DNA of 64,000 bases from Pictodentalium vernedei (lineage: Eukaryota; Mollusca; Scaphopoda; Dentaliida; Dentaliidae): positions 161,589,455 to 161,653,454 of the forward strand of contig CM062294.1 of NCBI GenBank assembly GCA_031216915.1, written 5' to 3'. Shown here one piece after another: positions 11,793 through 21,520 of the stretch (position 1 is the first letter of the stretch; each line of letters opens with the position of its first letter). The notes under the pieces are model-generated. The model ran no database searches, had not been told where the DNA came from, and saw only the letters and a list, made by a program, of their open reading frames with translations. The position numbers were made by a program, and so were the translations under genes.

Positions 11793-12817
11793 ATTTGTAA
11801 ATTTTCTAGGATACTTAATCACAGTGGGTCTGACATGCCCCTGTACTTTTACGACTAATTGACGTACTCTGCATAATAATCTGGAACCCTCGTCCTTCCC
11901 AAGCTTGTTATTCGTGCCCGTTCCAAAATTATTTCAAAGAATCTCCTCAACACTCAAGAAAGAATCCGTAAACAGCAAACAATAGACAATTATTAATAAT
12001 CTTTTAGACATCTTTCAGAACAGTTGATTAATCTTACGAGCGCACAAGCCAGATATGTGTCGGTAAACCCCCACAACCTTTTTCTATGATGCGAGACTCA
12101 TCGGTCAGCGCATTTGTCGAGCACTCTTCAAAACGTACTCCCCGAATGTGCTAACCGACGTGGACTCAGTGCTAAAACATACCAACCAAGTTTGCTGTCA
12201 ATGCTCGTACTGCAAGTAGTTCTCACCGGAACACGGTGCTAGCTGAAATAGTGGAGTGGACACGACAAGCTGGTTACCATCCTTCAATTTGAAATCCACG
12301 GTCTCCAGCCGGAAAAGGTGTGGGACAGTATTTTTCTGGGACATTAGTATGGCCCAATGCCATGACATTACTCGAGTTCCATTCCCCCTTTATATATCGT
12401 ACATGATCTGCTACATGTAAAACTTCTGTAACAATTTTGATCACAGTCTGTTTGCAATTTTAAGGGGGGTGACAGATAGACAGCCAATCTGGCTATGTCA
12501 CCTCCCTCAGTATGCATACCAACAATTTTAAAAAATATATTTGTAATCGCTTTTTTATGAATACTGAAATAAAGAATATCTATCCTCGTGCGGAGAGAGA
12601 TAAGAAGTAGCAGAAGTAGATTTTAACGTCTCAACGTTTCTGTGCTTAATATTATTCAGAGGTTTATCGGATTTGGTCGCTGTTTTCCAACCTTTGGGTA
12701 ATGCATTTATAATACCCTGAAAAACTATAAATGGGGTATTGATGTTATTCTTGTTGGAGAAGTCAGAAAAGGCTAGGAGGCTATCGTTGTCAGATACAAG
12801 GTCATTTACACCAAGTT

Positions 12818-15800
12818 TTATTGAAAAAAATGTTGTCCGTTAATTTTTATTTCATTATTTAAGAAAATAGTTTCGCCTAATATGTCTGCGGGGGTTGTGT
12901 TGCTGTTATTGTCCAAATGCGCCCAGGACAAAAGAACATCCTTCCAAAATGTGTTCACATGTTTTCCAACTACTTTTAAACCTTCTTTATGTAAGTGCCA
13001 AAGTTTGTAAGTTCCGAACAATTCTAACTCGCCAATTACAAGGGTTTTCCATGTAGCCAACGAGGCGTGGTCCTTTAGTTTCTTAATCCAAATCATGACT
13101 AAAAGTTTCAACGTGGGAAAATTTAATTCCACTATTTTCAAAAAGGTCAATAATTGTTGCACGTTTAATTTTTTCAACTTTTCAGGACCATAAAAAATTA
13201 TAAAAAAATGTTTGAATTTTGTTAAATAACTCCCTTGGTGGGTCTGGTAAAACCATAAAACAATGTGTCAGAATTGGTAAAGCCAAAGTTTTTATAATGA
13301 TATTTTTTCCCGATTATTTTTAAGTTACGAAATGACCAATCACTTAACAATTTTTCAATTTTGTTAGTGTAATTATTTAGTATATAATTGTCGCTAAATA
13401 GATTAAATTCAATCCCCAAAATTTTGAATGATCTGGAATGATTCACAACCCCGCTTGGAACCTATCCATACAACTTCCGTTTCATCAAAATTAACCTTTA
13501 AGCCAGAAATTAGTGAGAATTGTTTAACCATATTCAGGGCATTGTCTAAAGAGTATCCATCATATCCATCATCACTTAAAAACAGGGTGGAGTCATCAGC
13601 GTATTGACTTATTGGATATTCTGAATTTTTTATCTTTATTCCATTTATATTGGGGTTAAATTTTAGAGACGTGCTATGAATTTCCACACTAAGAATAAAA
13701 AATATACGGCGATAAAGGATTACCTTGCCTTACGCCTCGTTATATATTGAATCGTTCAGAACAATGGCCATTATTAAGTATGCAACTGGAAATGTTGCTA
13801 TAGAAGGTTTGAATCCACCTTATCATAGAGGGTCCAAACTTAAAAAAAATCATCGTCTTTTGGATAAAGATCCATTCCAGGGAATCGAAGGCCTTTTCGA
13901 AATCTTTCAGAACTAGGATGCCTGGAATGTCTAGTTTCTCACAGTTAGCAGTTAAGTAGAAAATTAATCTAGTACACTCCCCAGTATAACGACCTTTCAC
14001 AAAACCGAGCTAGGTGTCTGAAATTAAATTGGGAAGAACTGTTTTTACTCGGTTTGCAATTGCTGCGGATCCTATTTTTATATCTACATTAATTAGGGAT
14101 ATTGGGCGCCAATGTTTTATGTATTCTTTAGGCTTGTTTTGTTTTGGTATGCATGTGATAATTCCGAGTCTCTGTGTAGTTAAAAGTTGTTTTAATGCAT
14201 AGCCACAATTCAACGAGTTTATTAGTTAATTGCCAACGTCTTTCCAAAAACATTTATAGAACTCGGCGGAGGAGGCGCGGTGGCGTCGCGGTAACCGGTT
14301 CTCGTCAGATCACCGAAGTTAAGGAACGCCGAGCGCGGTTTGTAGTTGGATGGGTGACCATTTCAACGACTGATTCGCACTCCCGCATTGTGTCCTTGGG
14401 CAATGCACTTAACCCCGATTGCCTGTATGGGGACACGATGACACTGCACACTAAAGCGTACTGCACGTCGATGGTGCGCATGTTTTCAACCAATCTATCC
14501 CTGCCTCTGCTGCGGTGCAGAGTTCAGAGTTACGATGTTGGAGAGCTGGTAGCTGCTCGTCGTTGCTCGGTGGTTCTCTCCTGGTACTCCGGCTTCCTCC
14601 ACCCGTAAAACTGTCACCTACATGATACGACCCTGGCTGTTAATGTGTCGTTAAAACGTAATAAAAAAAAAGAACTCGGCGGTGAAGCCGTCAGAACCAG
14701 GTGTTTTATTGTTTTGCATTGTTTTAAGGACATTCGAGCCTTCCGAAGGTGATAATGGCGCTTCGAGAGAAATTGTTTTCGCCACTGCTTAAAAAGTTAA
14801 AAAAGGGGTTACTTTGTCAAAAACGTATCATCTGTATCAGGGAGGTTAATTATTAGAGAGTTTTGATGAATATAAATTTACGTAAAAAGATTTTTGCTCG
14901 GTTAGAATTTCATGTATATTAGTAATTTCCGATCCATCATCCTTTATTAACTTAGGGATAGTTTTTTTCCGTATAATGTCTTTTTTCCAAGTTGCAGAAG
15001 TACTTGGTAGGTTTTTCCTATCTATTTTCCATTTTAATTTTGTTCTCATTATTATTCCCTGAAGCTTTTTTTTTATCCCTAATGGTTTTAAGTTCCTTTT
15101 CAAGTGATCTCATTTCTTCTGACACTGACTCATCCCCGCTGTCGAGCTCAGTATTCAGAACTTTTAAGTGATCTTCTATTTCTTGTTGCCTTTTGTCCGC
15201 CTTACGTTTTACAGAAGAGAAGTATGCTATACTTTTCCCTCTTATCATAATTTTTAGAGTTTCCCAAAGAAGCTGATTATTTATATTATAACTTCCTGTG
15301 TTATCATTTGTATATTCGTCTATTGTTTCAGCTATAACTTGTTTAATAGCAGTTGCATAGTCTCGATCACTGAGTAGGCTGTTATTAAACTTCCAAATGC
15401 CTGGTCATCAAAAGATAGTTTTATGCTTATTGGGTTATGGTCGGATCGTATCTAGTGTGGATGTCTGCCTTTTGAAAAAAGAGTCGCAAGTCTGATGATA
15501 AAAGAATGTAGTCTAATCTCGCCATTTTATTTTCAGGTCCTCTCCAAGTATTACGTTTTTCCTCTGTATTTTCTAAACGCCAGACATCAAATAAGTCAAT
15601 TTTGTCCATTAAATTCTTTATTTTTGTATTTGCTTTTTGGTTGTTTTTTTTGCTAAAATTTAATTGTGTCTTTTTGTAATCTTGTCGAACGTTCCAACCC
15701 CCTCCTATTATGATTGAATCATTACCCATGCTTTCGATTTTAGAGAATAATTCATCATAGAATTGTGGTCTATCATCATTGGGACCATAGACAACTGAAA

Positions 15801-16119
15801 GGGTTAATCTTTGATCCTTGATAGTAGTGTCCAGAATAATAAAATTTCCAGTCTCATCTGAAACACTTTTGTGTATGGTGAACCAAAAAGTATTTTTGAA
15901 AAGTATAGCCATACCTCTCCTTCAACTTGAGTGAGAACAGAATACAGCCTGATGACCCCATTCACTCCTCCAACAGTTTTCCACCTTCTTGCTCGAATGC
16001 GTATCTACCAGAAAAGTTATATCAAATTTGTCCCTGCATCGAGAAAACATGTCTCGTCGTTTATAAGAATCGGAAGATAAGACACGGCAGTTCATGCTTC
16101 CTATTATTATGCAAGCCAT
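12818..16119 (-). pseudogene. Tx1 ORF2 (endonuclease and reverse transcriptase), unit 1
   Basis: From the start: IIIGSMNCRVLSSDSYKRRD and FLVDTHS (endonuclease start), LSVVYGPNDD, IIIGGGWNV, RLDYILLSSDL, then a charged linker. After the SINE come CIPKQNKPKEYIKHWRPISL, LKDFEKAFDSLEW (motif A) and QYADDSTLFL (motif C). Motif B (RGVRQGDPLSPYIFIL) is best read in copy 3. Compared with copy 3, units 1 and 2 share a 1-bp loss and a 13-bp loss around the SDHNP endonuclease motif, and a loss of about 33 bp near 13,440. Unit 1 alone has an enlarged T run near 15,068 that breaks the linker. Confidence 0.9.
14258..14682 (+). mobile_element. 5S rRNA-headed SINE (SINE3 type) inside Tx1 ORF2, unit 1
   Basis: Body about 14,270-14,670, flanked by AGAACTCGGCGG on both sides (12-bp target duplication). 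Bases 14,299-14,360 resemble the internal-promoter half of 5S rRNA (TCGTCAGATCACCGAAGTTA and GTAGTTGGATGGGTGACC). The rest, from TGTCCTTGGGCAATGCACTT to the A-rich tail, is the same body as the tRNA-headed SINEs in this window. The insertion splits the reverse transcriptase just after a PGSDGFSAEFY motif. The insertion site is shared by all three Tx1 copies, so it predates both duplications. Confidence 0.92.
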
Positions 16120-18356
16120 TTTTGATGAAGTTATGTGTAGAACTGAAAGTATATGTGCAGCTACTATGTTGTGAATTATTCATTTATCCATTTTTAAACT
16201 TGCATTTCTGTACAGAACAGTACCTGAAAAGACCTATGAATCTACAAGGTCTGTTCCTCACACAAACATTGCTTTTCTGTGCAAAGTTGTCATGAGAAAA
16301 TCGATTAGATCTGAAATTTAAAGTTTTATCTGTAACAAAAAGGTAATAACAAACAGTAACAAAAGTGAACTCATGTTACTTCCGGTTTTCTTAACAAAAC
16401 TCCCACCCGTTATTGATATTTACTGAAGGCAGAAATATTTGCTCCTTTCCGCAGAACAGTCATCCCATGAACGATCTATCACGCGGTCTGGCCAACATGG
16501 GACAACAGCGAAACCGATATACAACACGCGGAGAGCGGACCGCAGCCAAATCACCAGCAGGGCGGAGTCATCACCCAAAGTATGACTTTAAAGTCCTGTA
16601 CATATCGACAAAAATATTAAGCAAGGTTTCAGCCGATGGATCTCCAGGTTAAACTCTGAGGTCCATCGGCTGCAACTTTACTTGTGCTTATCATGCTTCA
16701 CAAACAAATTTGTAGTTTTTGTTCGGGTGGAATTCCTACTCCGCGGGCGATCCAGCAACAACCCACCCTCCACGTACTGTATGCGTATCCACTGTTGCTT
16801 CAAATATTTATTTTTTTTGTGGGGGGGGGGGGGGGGGAGGGCAAAAATTCCCGGAGAGTGGTACTGGCTCAACAATGCGCTCAACGATGGCATTCTTTCA
16901 CAGCTACCAATCATATCTACATTGATTTTGTGACTTGTTCTGAACGCACCTTTATGTTTATAGATCTATTTCAGGTTTTTGCGTTCTCAGAGTTTGTGCC
17001 CTCGTGATGCCACCTTTTGGAGACCTTGCTGACAATAGACCAAGGCGACTGGGCAGTGATTTCTATTCAGGTCCTGGCTGCCTTAACTAACAGCCAAGAC
17101 GCGACTAGAAATCACTTCTAAGCACTTGGACACATGTATTTATTGTAGTCTGATGCCAATTCATGACAACTGCCCAGTCCACTGAGGGTTTAACAATACT
17201 GAAAAGCGAGTCAGTCGCTTCTTTTCTGAATATGAATCTTTCAACTGTTATTATACCTCAACAGGGACTTGTATATAATTAATACGGGCTCGCTATTCAG
17301 CGATTGGTACGGTTTGGTTTTTCGGTAATAATAATAGTAACACATGTCGGCCACCGATGTGTCGCGGTTCTCAGGTGGAGAAGGCCTTGGTTACGTCCGA
17401 GCTCCCAATTCCCTTTTTTGTTTCCAAGATTCGTATCTCCTCCCAACACTCGGAGTCGAAGTGCTTGATGACATCCCTTGCCCCCCCCCCCCCCCCATTC
17501 CTCCCAATCTGTCGAGTAAGCATATTAACCCTAACATTTGTATCACCCAGTAACTACATGTCCTTCATTCCTGCATCCCACTTCCCCATTATAATCAAAA
17601 TAACTATAATTCCAATAGACTGGTATTTAGGGCATTTTAGTAGAACGTGTTCAAGGGTCTACACCACACCTAATTACACCTCTGGCACTCATCTGGCACT
17701 CCTGCTCAATGGTTGTCCCAATTTCGTCTCAATTCAAGTTACCGCGGCCTCAGCTTGAACAAACAGTTACCCCCGCCCACCCCCTCCAAAAAAACAAAAA
17801 AAAAAAAAAAAAAAACAAAGAAAAAGGTTACCACCAAGGTACTCTTCAAAACCTGGGTTCTCTTTGTAAAGCAGGCCATCCAATGATCTCTTTGATTTAA
17901 CCCCCCTCTCGCCAATTATGGTTACCATCGTCAATACCGTTTTCTTTGCCGATTGTTTTACCCTTGGTTGAAAAAAATCGTCAGAGAACGATATCCTCAC
18001 GATATCGGTATTGTTTTGATTTTTCAATATATTGCTCATCTCCAGCGTTAATGCTGCCACCACCTCAGAATGGGGGGGGGGGGGGGGGTGGGTGGTGGGA
18101 GGGGGGGGGGGGGTCATGCGATAGAAGAGAGAGTGAGAAAAAAAGTCAAACTATCTTTGCAGTCGAGGGAGGGTGATTATCGTGCTATATTGGGACCTAA
18201 CTGTGCTTCATGCAATCGGTTCATATAATAACATTACACTGTAATTTATCTACCGGCCGCTGTGAGTTCTCGCTGACCCCAGTCAGTAGAAAAGTTACAG
18301 TATGCAGTTAAAGTTATTGTTGTCGGCAATGGAGTGGAAAGAATAGAAAGAAGTTT
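16120..18356. other. Tx1 inter-ORF spacer with homopolymer tracts
   Basis: The spacer of about 2.2 kb between ORF1 and ORF2 is unusually long for this class; part of it is a LINE-C fragment. It holds a G run at 16,821-16,837, a C run near 17,481-17,496, an A run near 17,797-17,815 and interrupted G runs at 18,071-18,112. All differ in length among the three copies. A hairpin (CAGCCGATGGA / TCCATCGGCTG) lies near 16,630-16,672. I see no gene in it. Confidence 0.6.
17330..17900 (-). mobile_element. LINE-C 3' fragment in the Tx1 spacer, unit 1
   Basis: Read on the minus strand, this is the same 3' end as the fragment at 6,215, including the AAGGGATG-type stretch, the GTGTTGGGAGGAGA motif and an (ATT)n tail at the left edge (TAATAATAATAG). 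It is interrupted by a C run and an A run. All three Tx1 copies have it. Confidence 0.8.
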
Positions 18357-19242
18357 TTAAAGTGGAGCGATATCGTCAATGTTGTCATATATATCAAACT
18401 TCAGTCTTCTTCCGTTTTTCAGTTTTCCCCGTTACGGTGGTAGGCTGATTCAATATCCTTATGCTGGTAAAGTTTATGTATAAGGCTAGGTAAAGTTTAT
18501 GTATAATGCTGTTAAATCGTCAGTTATTTTACACCAGTTTTGGGATCATTGTTTTTCATCGTTTTGGTTAAGACCATTTTGTTTCAACAATACAGTATCT
18601 CCCAGTTCCTTCTTTTAAAATTTAACAAGCACCGGTGGTGGACCGTTCTTATTTCTTGAGGGCAGGCGGTGAATTGCTTGAATATCGTCCGCATTTATGT
18701 TCCGTTGGGAGTCGAAGCAACTAAATTGCAGAACTTATTTACCAGTCGCTCGTCTGGCTCCTCCGCCCAGCCTAGCACCTTCAGGTTGTACTTCCTGAAA
18801 TATTGCTCATTCTTGTTGGATGATCGAATGGCGTTGGTCGCTTTCTCATCAGTGTCTTCTATTCTTCCACGAAGGGTTCCATTTTCATTCCTTAGCAACT
18901 CCACTTCTTTTTTTTTTTAAATATTGGTTTTCGGACACTGCAGCAGCTAATCTTTCTTCAAACCTTTTCTCTAAATCCTTCAGGTTTTGTTGGATGAATA
19001 ATTCAAGTTCAGCTTGAGAATGTTAAAGTTTGTATCAATACTGCTGTTTACAATTTTGCGAACATCTTCTGATGAAGGCAAATAGGACATTTTCATAGAA
19101 AGTTTTTCGATTTTATCGGAAAGCTCTGTCATTCCCGGGTTAAGTTAGTGTCATCACAGCTTTGTTCTGACGATGATTTACGTCCACATTTGAAAGGTTT
19201 ACTTGCAGACGTGCTACCTTTTACAGATCTTGCTTGTGACAT
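18357..19242 (-). pseudogene. Tx1 ORF1 (RNA-binding protein), unit 1
   Basis: ORF1p of L1-like elements coats the element RNA. The frame pieces show a basic Ser-rich start (MSQARSVKGS), a predicted coiled coil (ELLRNENGTLRGRIEDTDEK), an RRM-like core (RKYNLKVLGWAEEPDERLVN) and a C-terminal part ending in GRRLKFDIYDNIDNI-like sequence. The start follows the AGCTTGGGTTAACGG leader. Frameshifts break it near 19,129, 19,020 and 18,690. The three copies together show the domain order clearly. Confidence 0.85.
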
Positions 19243-19441
19243 TTCTTCTTTAACCGTTAACCCAAGCTGAAACGTGGATCGATGTTGCAGAAGGTGTGAA
19301 CTGAATCTTGTTCTGTGAGTAGCTCTCACAGGGTGTAATTTTATAAACAACGCTGTGACGTTCGAAATAAGGAAACATAGTCACAAAAAAAACATAAAAA
19401 GACAAGACCTCACCACGGAAAGAACATTCTGACACAGTCTT

Positions 19442-20371
19442 TGTGGGGAAAACACTGTGGGAGAGGGTGGGTTTACCAAGTATAACGTATGGCACGGACG
19501 TGATTCCATTAAACCAAACCGTTATTAAGAAGTTGGAAAATACTCAAAATGATGCCGGCAGATGGATAACAGGGTCGAGTAATGCTGCAGCTTTGGAAGC
19601 AGTAAGGGGGGAGCTTGGGTGGATGAAAATCAAGGACAGGGTAGATTTGGGAAAACTGTGTTACTTTAACTACTTGAGAAACCTGCCTGACAACCGGTGG
19701 TGCAAATTGATGCTCGATACCATTTGGAATTCTAATATAGAAACGGGGTGGTCAAAACATGTGAGGGAACTAATGGACAATTACTCTATAGAGGTCACAA
19801 ACATAGAAGTAGGAATGAAAGAAGGCAAAAGGTTTGTCAAAGAGAGAGTCATGGAAGATTGCAACCGAAACTGGCGAGCAGGGGTTAGCGTGAAAAGATC
19901 ACTGCAGGGGTTACAATATAAAGAAAAGCCAGCTTTTGAGAAGTACCTAGATGGCACCTTTGGAGGGTCACTGCTGTTCAAACTGAGATCAAGATCACTG
20001 GAGCTTCGGGGAAAAATTGGGAGAGATGGGGAAAAGGGATGCCAAATGTGCCACTCTGGAGTAGTGGAGACCCTGGAACATTTTCTCTTGGAATGCCCAC
20101 AGTATATACCTCATAGAATAAAATTTACTGGAAGAATAATGCAGAAGTGGGGTGAAGAAACAAAGGATAGATGGCTGAAGGGGGACACGAGGGAGAGGGT
20201 AGGAATGCTTATTGAAGAAATTGAAAACGAGGAAGTGAGGGACACTATTAAGCAGTTTATATCTGAATGCTGGGAGGAGAGGAGGGGAAGAGGGGGTGGG
20301 GTGCAGGGGGAATGATGGCCTTCTCTTATGAGGACCGCGACAAATCAGCGGCTGGCAAAAGAGTTATTATT
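19442..20371 (+). mobile_element. LINE-C, young 5'-truncated insertion, unit 1 only
   Basis: Units 2 and 3 have the empty site (CACAGTCTATATATCTAATT near 39,046 and 59,680), which dates the insertion after the unit duplication. It is cut at the 5' end and ends in CGACAAATCAGCGGCTGGCA followed by a short TTATTATT tail. The target duplication, if any, is only a few bases. Confidence 0.93.
19443..20315 (+). CDS. LINE-C ORF2 C-terminal part, open frame (290 aa, partial)
   Basis: This is the C-terminal portion of a LINE reverse transcriptase protein, after the palm. The first residues (GLPSITYGTDVIPLNQTVIK, then LENTQNDAGRWITGSS and EAVRGELGWM) are typical of the region following the thumb in many invertebrate LINEs. 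Residues near 205-228 form a Cys-His zinc motif (CQMCHSGVVETLEHFLLECP). The frame is open from the truncation point to its stop with no lesion. The true start lies upstream and was lost on insertion; the ATG is simply the first in frame. Confidence 0.85.
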   Translation: MGKTLWERVGLPSITYGTDVIPLNQTVIKKLENTQNDAGRWITGSSNAAALEAVRGELGWMKIKDRVDLGKLCYFNYLRNLPDNRWCKLMLDTIWNSNIETGWSKHVRELMDNYSIEVTNIEVGMKEGKRFVKERVMEDCNRNWRAGVSVKRSLQGLQYKEKPAFEKYLDGTFGGSLLFKLRSRSLELRGKIGRDGEKGCQMCHSGVVETLEHFLLECPQYIPHRIKFTGRIMQKWGEETKDRWLKGDTRERVGMLIEEIENEEVRDTIKQFISECWEERRGRGGGVQGE

Positions 20372-20781
20372 ATATCTAATTTCATCCACATGCTAAAAAG
20401 CGAAGGCGATCTGGAATATGGTGGGAGTTTCTAGGAACTTTGTTTCACAGAAACAATTCAAACAGGCATCTCATATCAACAGCAACCGGACCAGATTTAA
20501 TTTTCGTTTGTGTTTCTTGATTCGTTCTTAATTTCTGAATAATTTAATTACGAACTTTTGACACACTTGCTAGAGCGCGTTGTGACCTGTTAACCATTTA
20601 CCCAACGTAACGCCCAAAACCAAAAACGGCCAGCACTATCCACAAAAATTCACATTCCCTGTTCATTATTTTTTAATTTTTGTCTCAAAAAAATAACTTA
20701 TGACCAGTCCTTGGAACGATCTCGTTGAGCTCGTTCTATTGAGGTGTCACAGCTATGTTTTGATGCCAGAAAAATATAGAC
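20372..20781. other. Spacer between LINE-C and the foldback
   Basis: AT-rich flank also found in units 2 and 3. It contains another GGAACGATCTCGTTGAGCTC-like palindromic motif near 20,712 but no gene. Confidence 0.5.
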
Positions 20782-20918
20782 TATACCCAAAGTAACTAGA
20801 CGTTCCAAATGTTCACCACTCGTGGTGAAGTGGTGTTAACCGAGTGCCTGCGGCGCGCGGTTAACATCACTTCACCCCGAGTGGTGAACATTTGGTATAC
20901 AAAGCTACTTTGGGTATA
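20782..20918. repeat. Large foldback (about 137 bp), unit 1
   Basis: The outer arms TATACCCAAAGTA / TACTTTGGGTATA, the middle arms CCAAATGTTCACCACTCG / CGAGTGGTGAACATTTGG and the inner arms TGAAGTGGTGTTAACCG / CGGTTAACATCACTTCA nest around a GC-rich centre. This is a cruciform-like structure of MITE type. It is present in all three copies, shortened in copy 3. Confidence 0.88.
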
Positions 20919-21184
20919 TTTTATTTATACCATGATCGTCAGATTATTAAGGGTTGCTATTATTTTTTTCTCGTTTTTACTGAGCAGCAGCCGTAAATAC
21001 GTTCGAATTTGTTTTTGTTTACATGAGGATCGGTGGGCGGTACTTCCGCTGTCAGTTTTATCACCGAAACGAAATTAAAAACGAAAGAGGACAGTTTTCA
21101 TTTTAACAACATAATAACATACTATTTTGAGATATGGATGCCTTATTAACATGAGACAATGCATGTTTATTAATATTTGGTGTT

Positions 21185-21520
21185 TTATGGGGTAAACTCA
21201 TTTAAAAAAACGTAATAAATAATTGCCACTATCATTTCACTCTTCGCGAGGCGACGTGCGATAAATTTAGACAAGTTCGCATTCAGGTCGACGTCACCAA
21301 AGGTCAACTTGGATGCAGATCCACTGTAGGCGTAAATTTTAACAACTGAAATCCCATTGCTGACGTGTTCACCATGGATGGTGTGTAAAGCTAAAAGTTT
21401 TGTCATAGGCTTTCCATGTATAGTAGAATAGGTAATCATGGCATAAATATAGTTATTGAGTGATTTTGTTTGCAAGTGCTGCCTGTTTTTCATGTTAGGT
21501 AAAAGGTTAACACACATCAT
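21185..21520 (-). CDS. Hypothetical protein, open in all three paralogues (unit 1)
   Basis: No family is recognised. The 111-residue frame contains KNRQHLQTKSLNNYIYAMIT, EHVSNGISVVKIY and LTFGDVDLNANLSKFIARRL. Homologous frames stay open at 39,884-40,201 and 60,332-60,649 although the third copy is clearly more diverged. Most differences are single amino-acid changes. It could be a fragment of an unrecognised mobile-element protein or a chance survivor. Confidence 0.25.
   Translation of the reverse strand: MMCVNLLPNMKNRQHLQTKSLNNYIYAMITYSTIHGKPMTKLLALHTIHGEHVSNGISVVKIYAYSGSASKLTFGDVDLNANLSKFIARRLAKSEMIVAIIYYVFLNEFTP

Larger units (their letters stand above)
8432..12600 (+). mobile_element. 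LINE-A, CR1/Jockey-like non-LTR retrotransposon (broken), unit 1
   Basis: A nearly full-length element has an APE-type endonuclease and reverse transcriptase in several frames. It is followed by about 800 bp of 3' untranslated DNA ending near TATGAATACTGAAATAAAGAATATC. The 5' end is uncertain. It meets the truncated 3' end of the Tx1 element tail to tail. Most frame breaks are shared with unit 2, so the element was dead before the unit was duplicated. It is absent from copy 3. Confidence 0.9.
12607..19440 (-). mobile_element. Tx1/L1-type LINE (broken), unit 1
   Basis: The element reads right to left: leader, ORF1 (18,357-19,242), a long spacer with an inserted LINE-C fragment, and ORF2 (12,818-16,119). 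Compared with copy 3 its 3' end is cut off at about 12,607, where it abuts LINE-A. The ORF1 plus ORF2 layout and the motifs place it in the L1 group, most like the Tx1 clade. It is not functional: many frameshifts, a SINE in the reverse transcriptase, and the last part of ORF2 missing. Confidence 0.9.

Noticed and set aside
14299-14360. 5S rRNA gene
   Set aside because: Only part of 5S is present, with substitutions, and it is fused to a SINE body with target duplications.
16796-17007. Proline- or glycine-rich proteins encoded over the G and C runs (also near 17,344-18,176)
   Set aside because: The frames exist only because of homopolymers and change with run length among copies.
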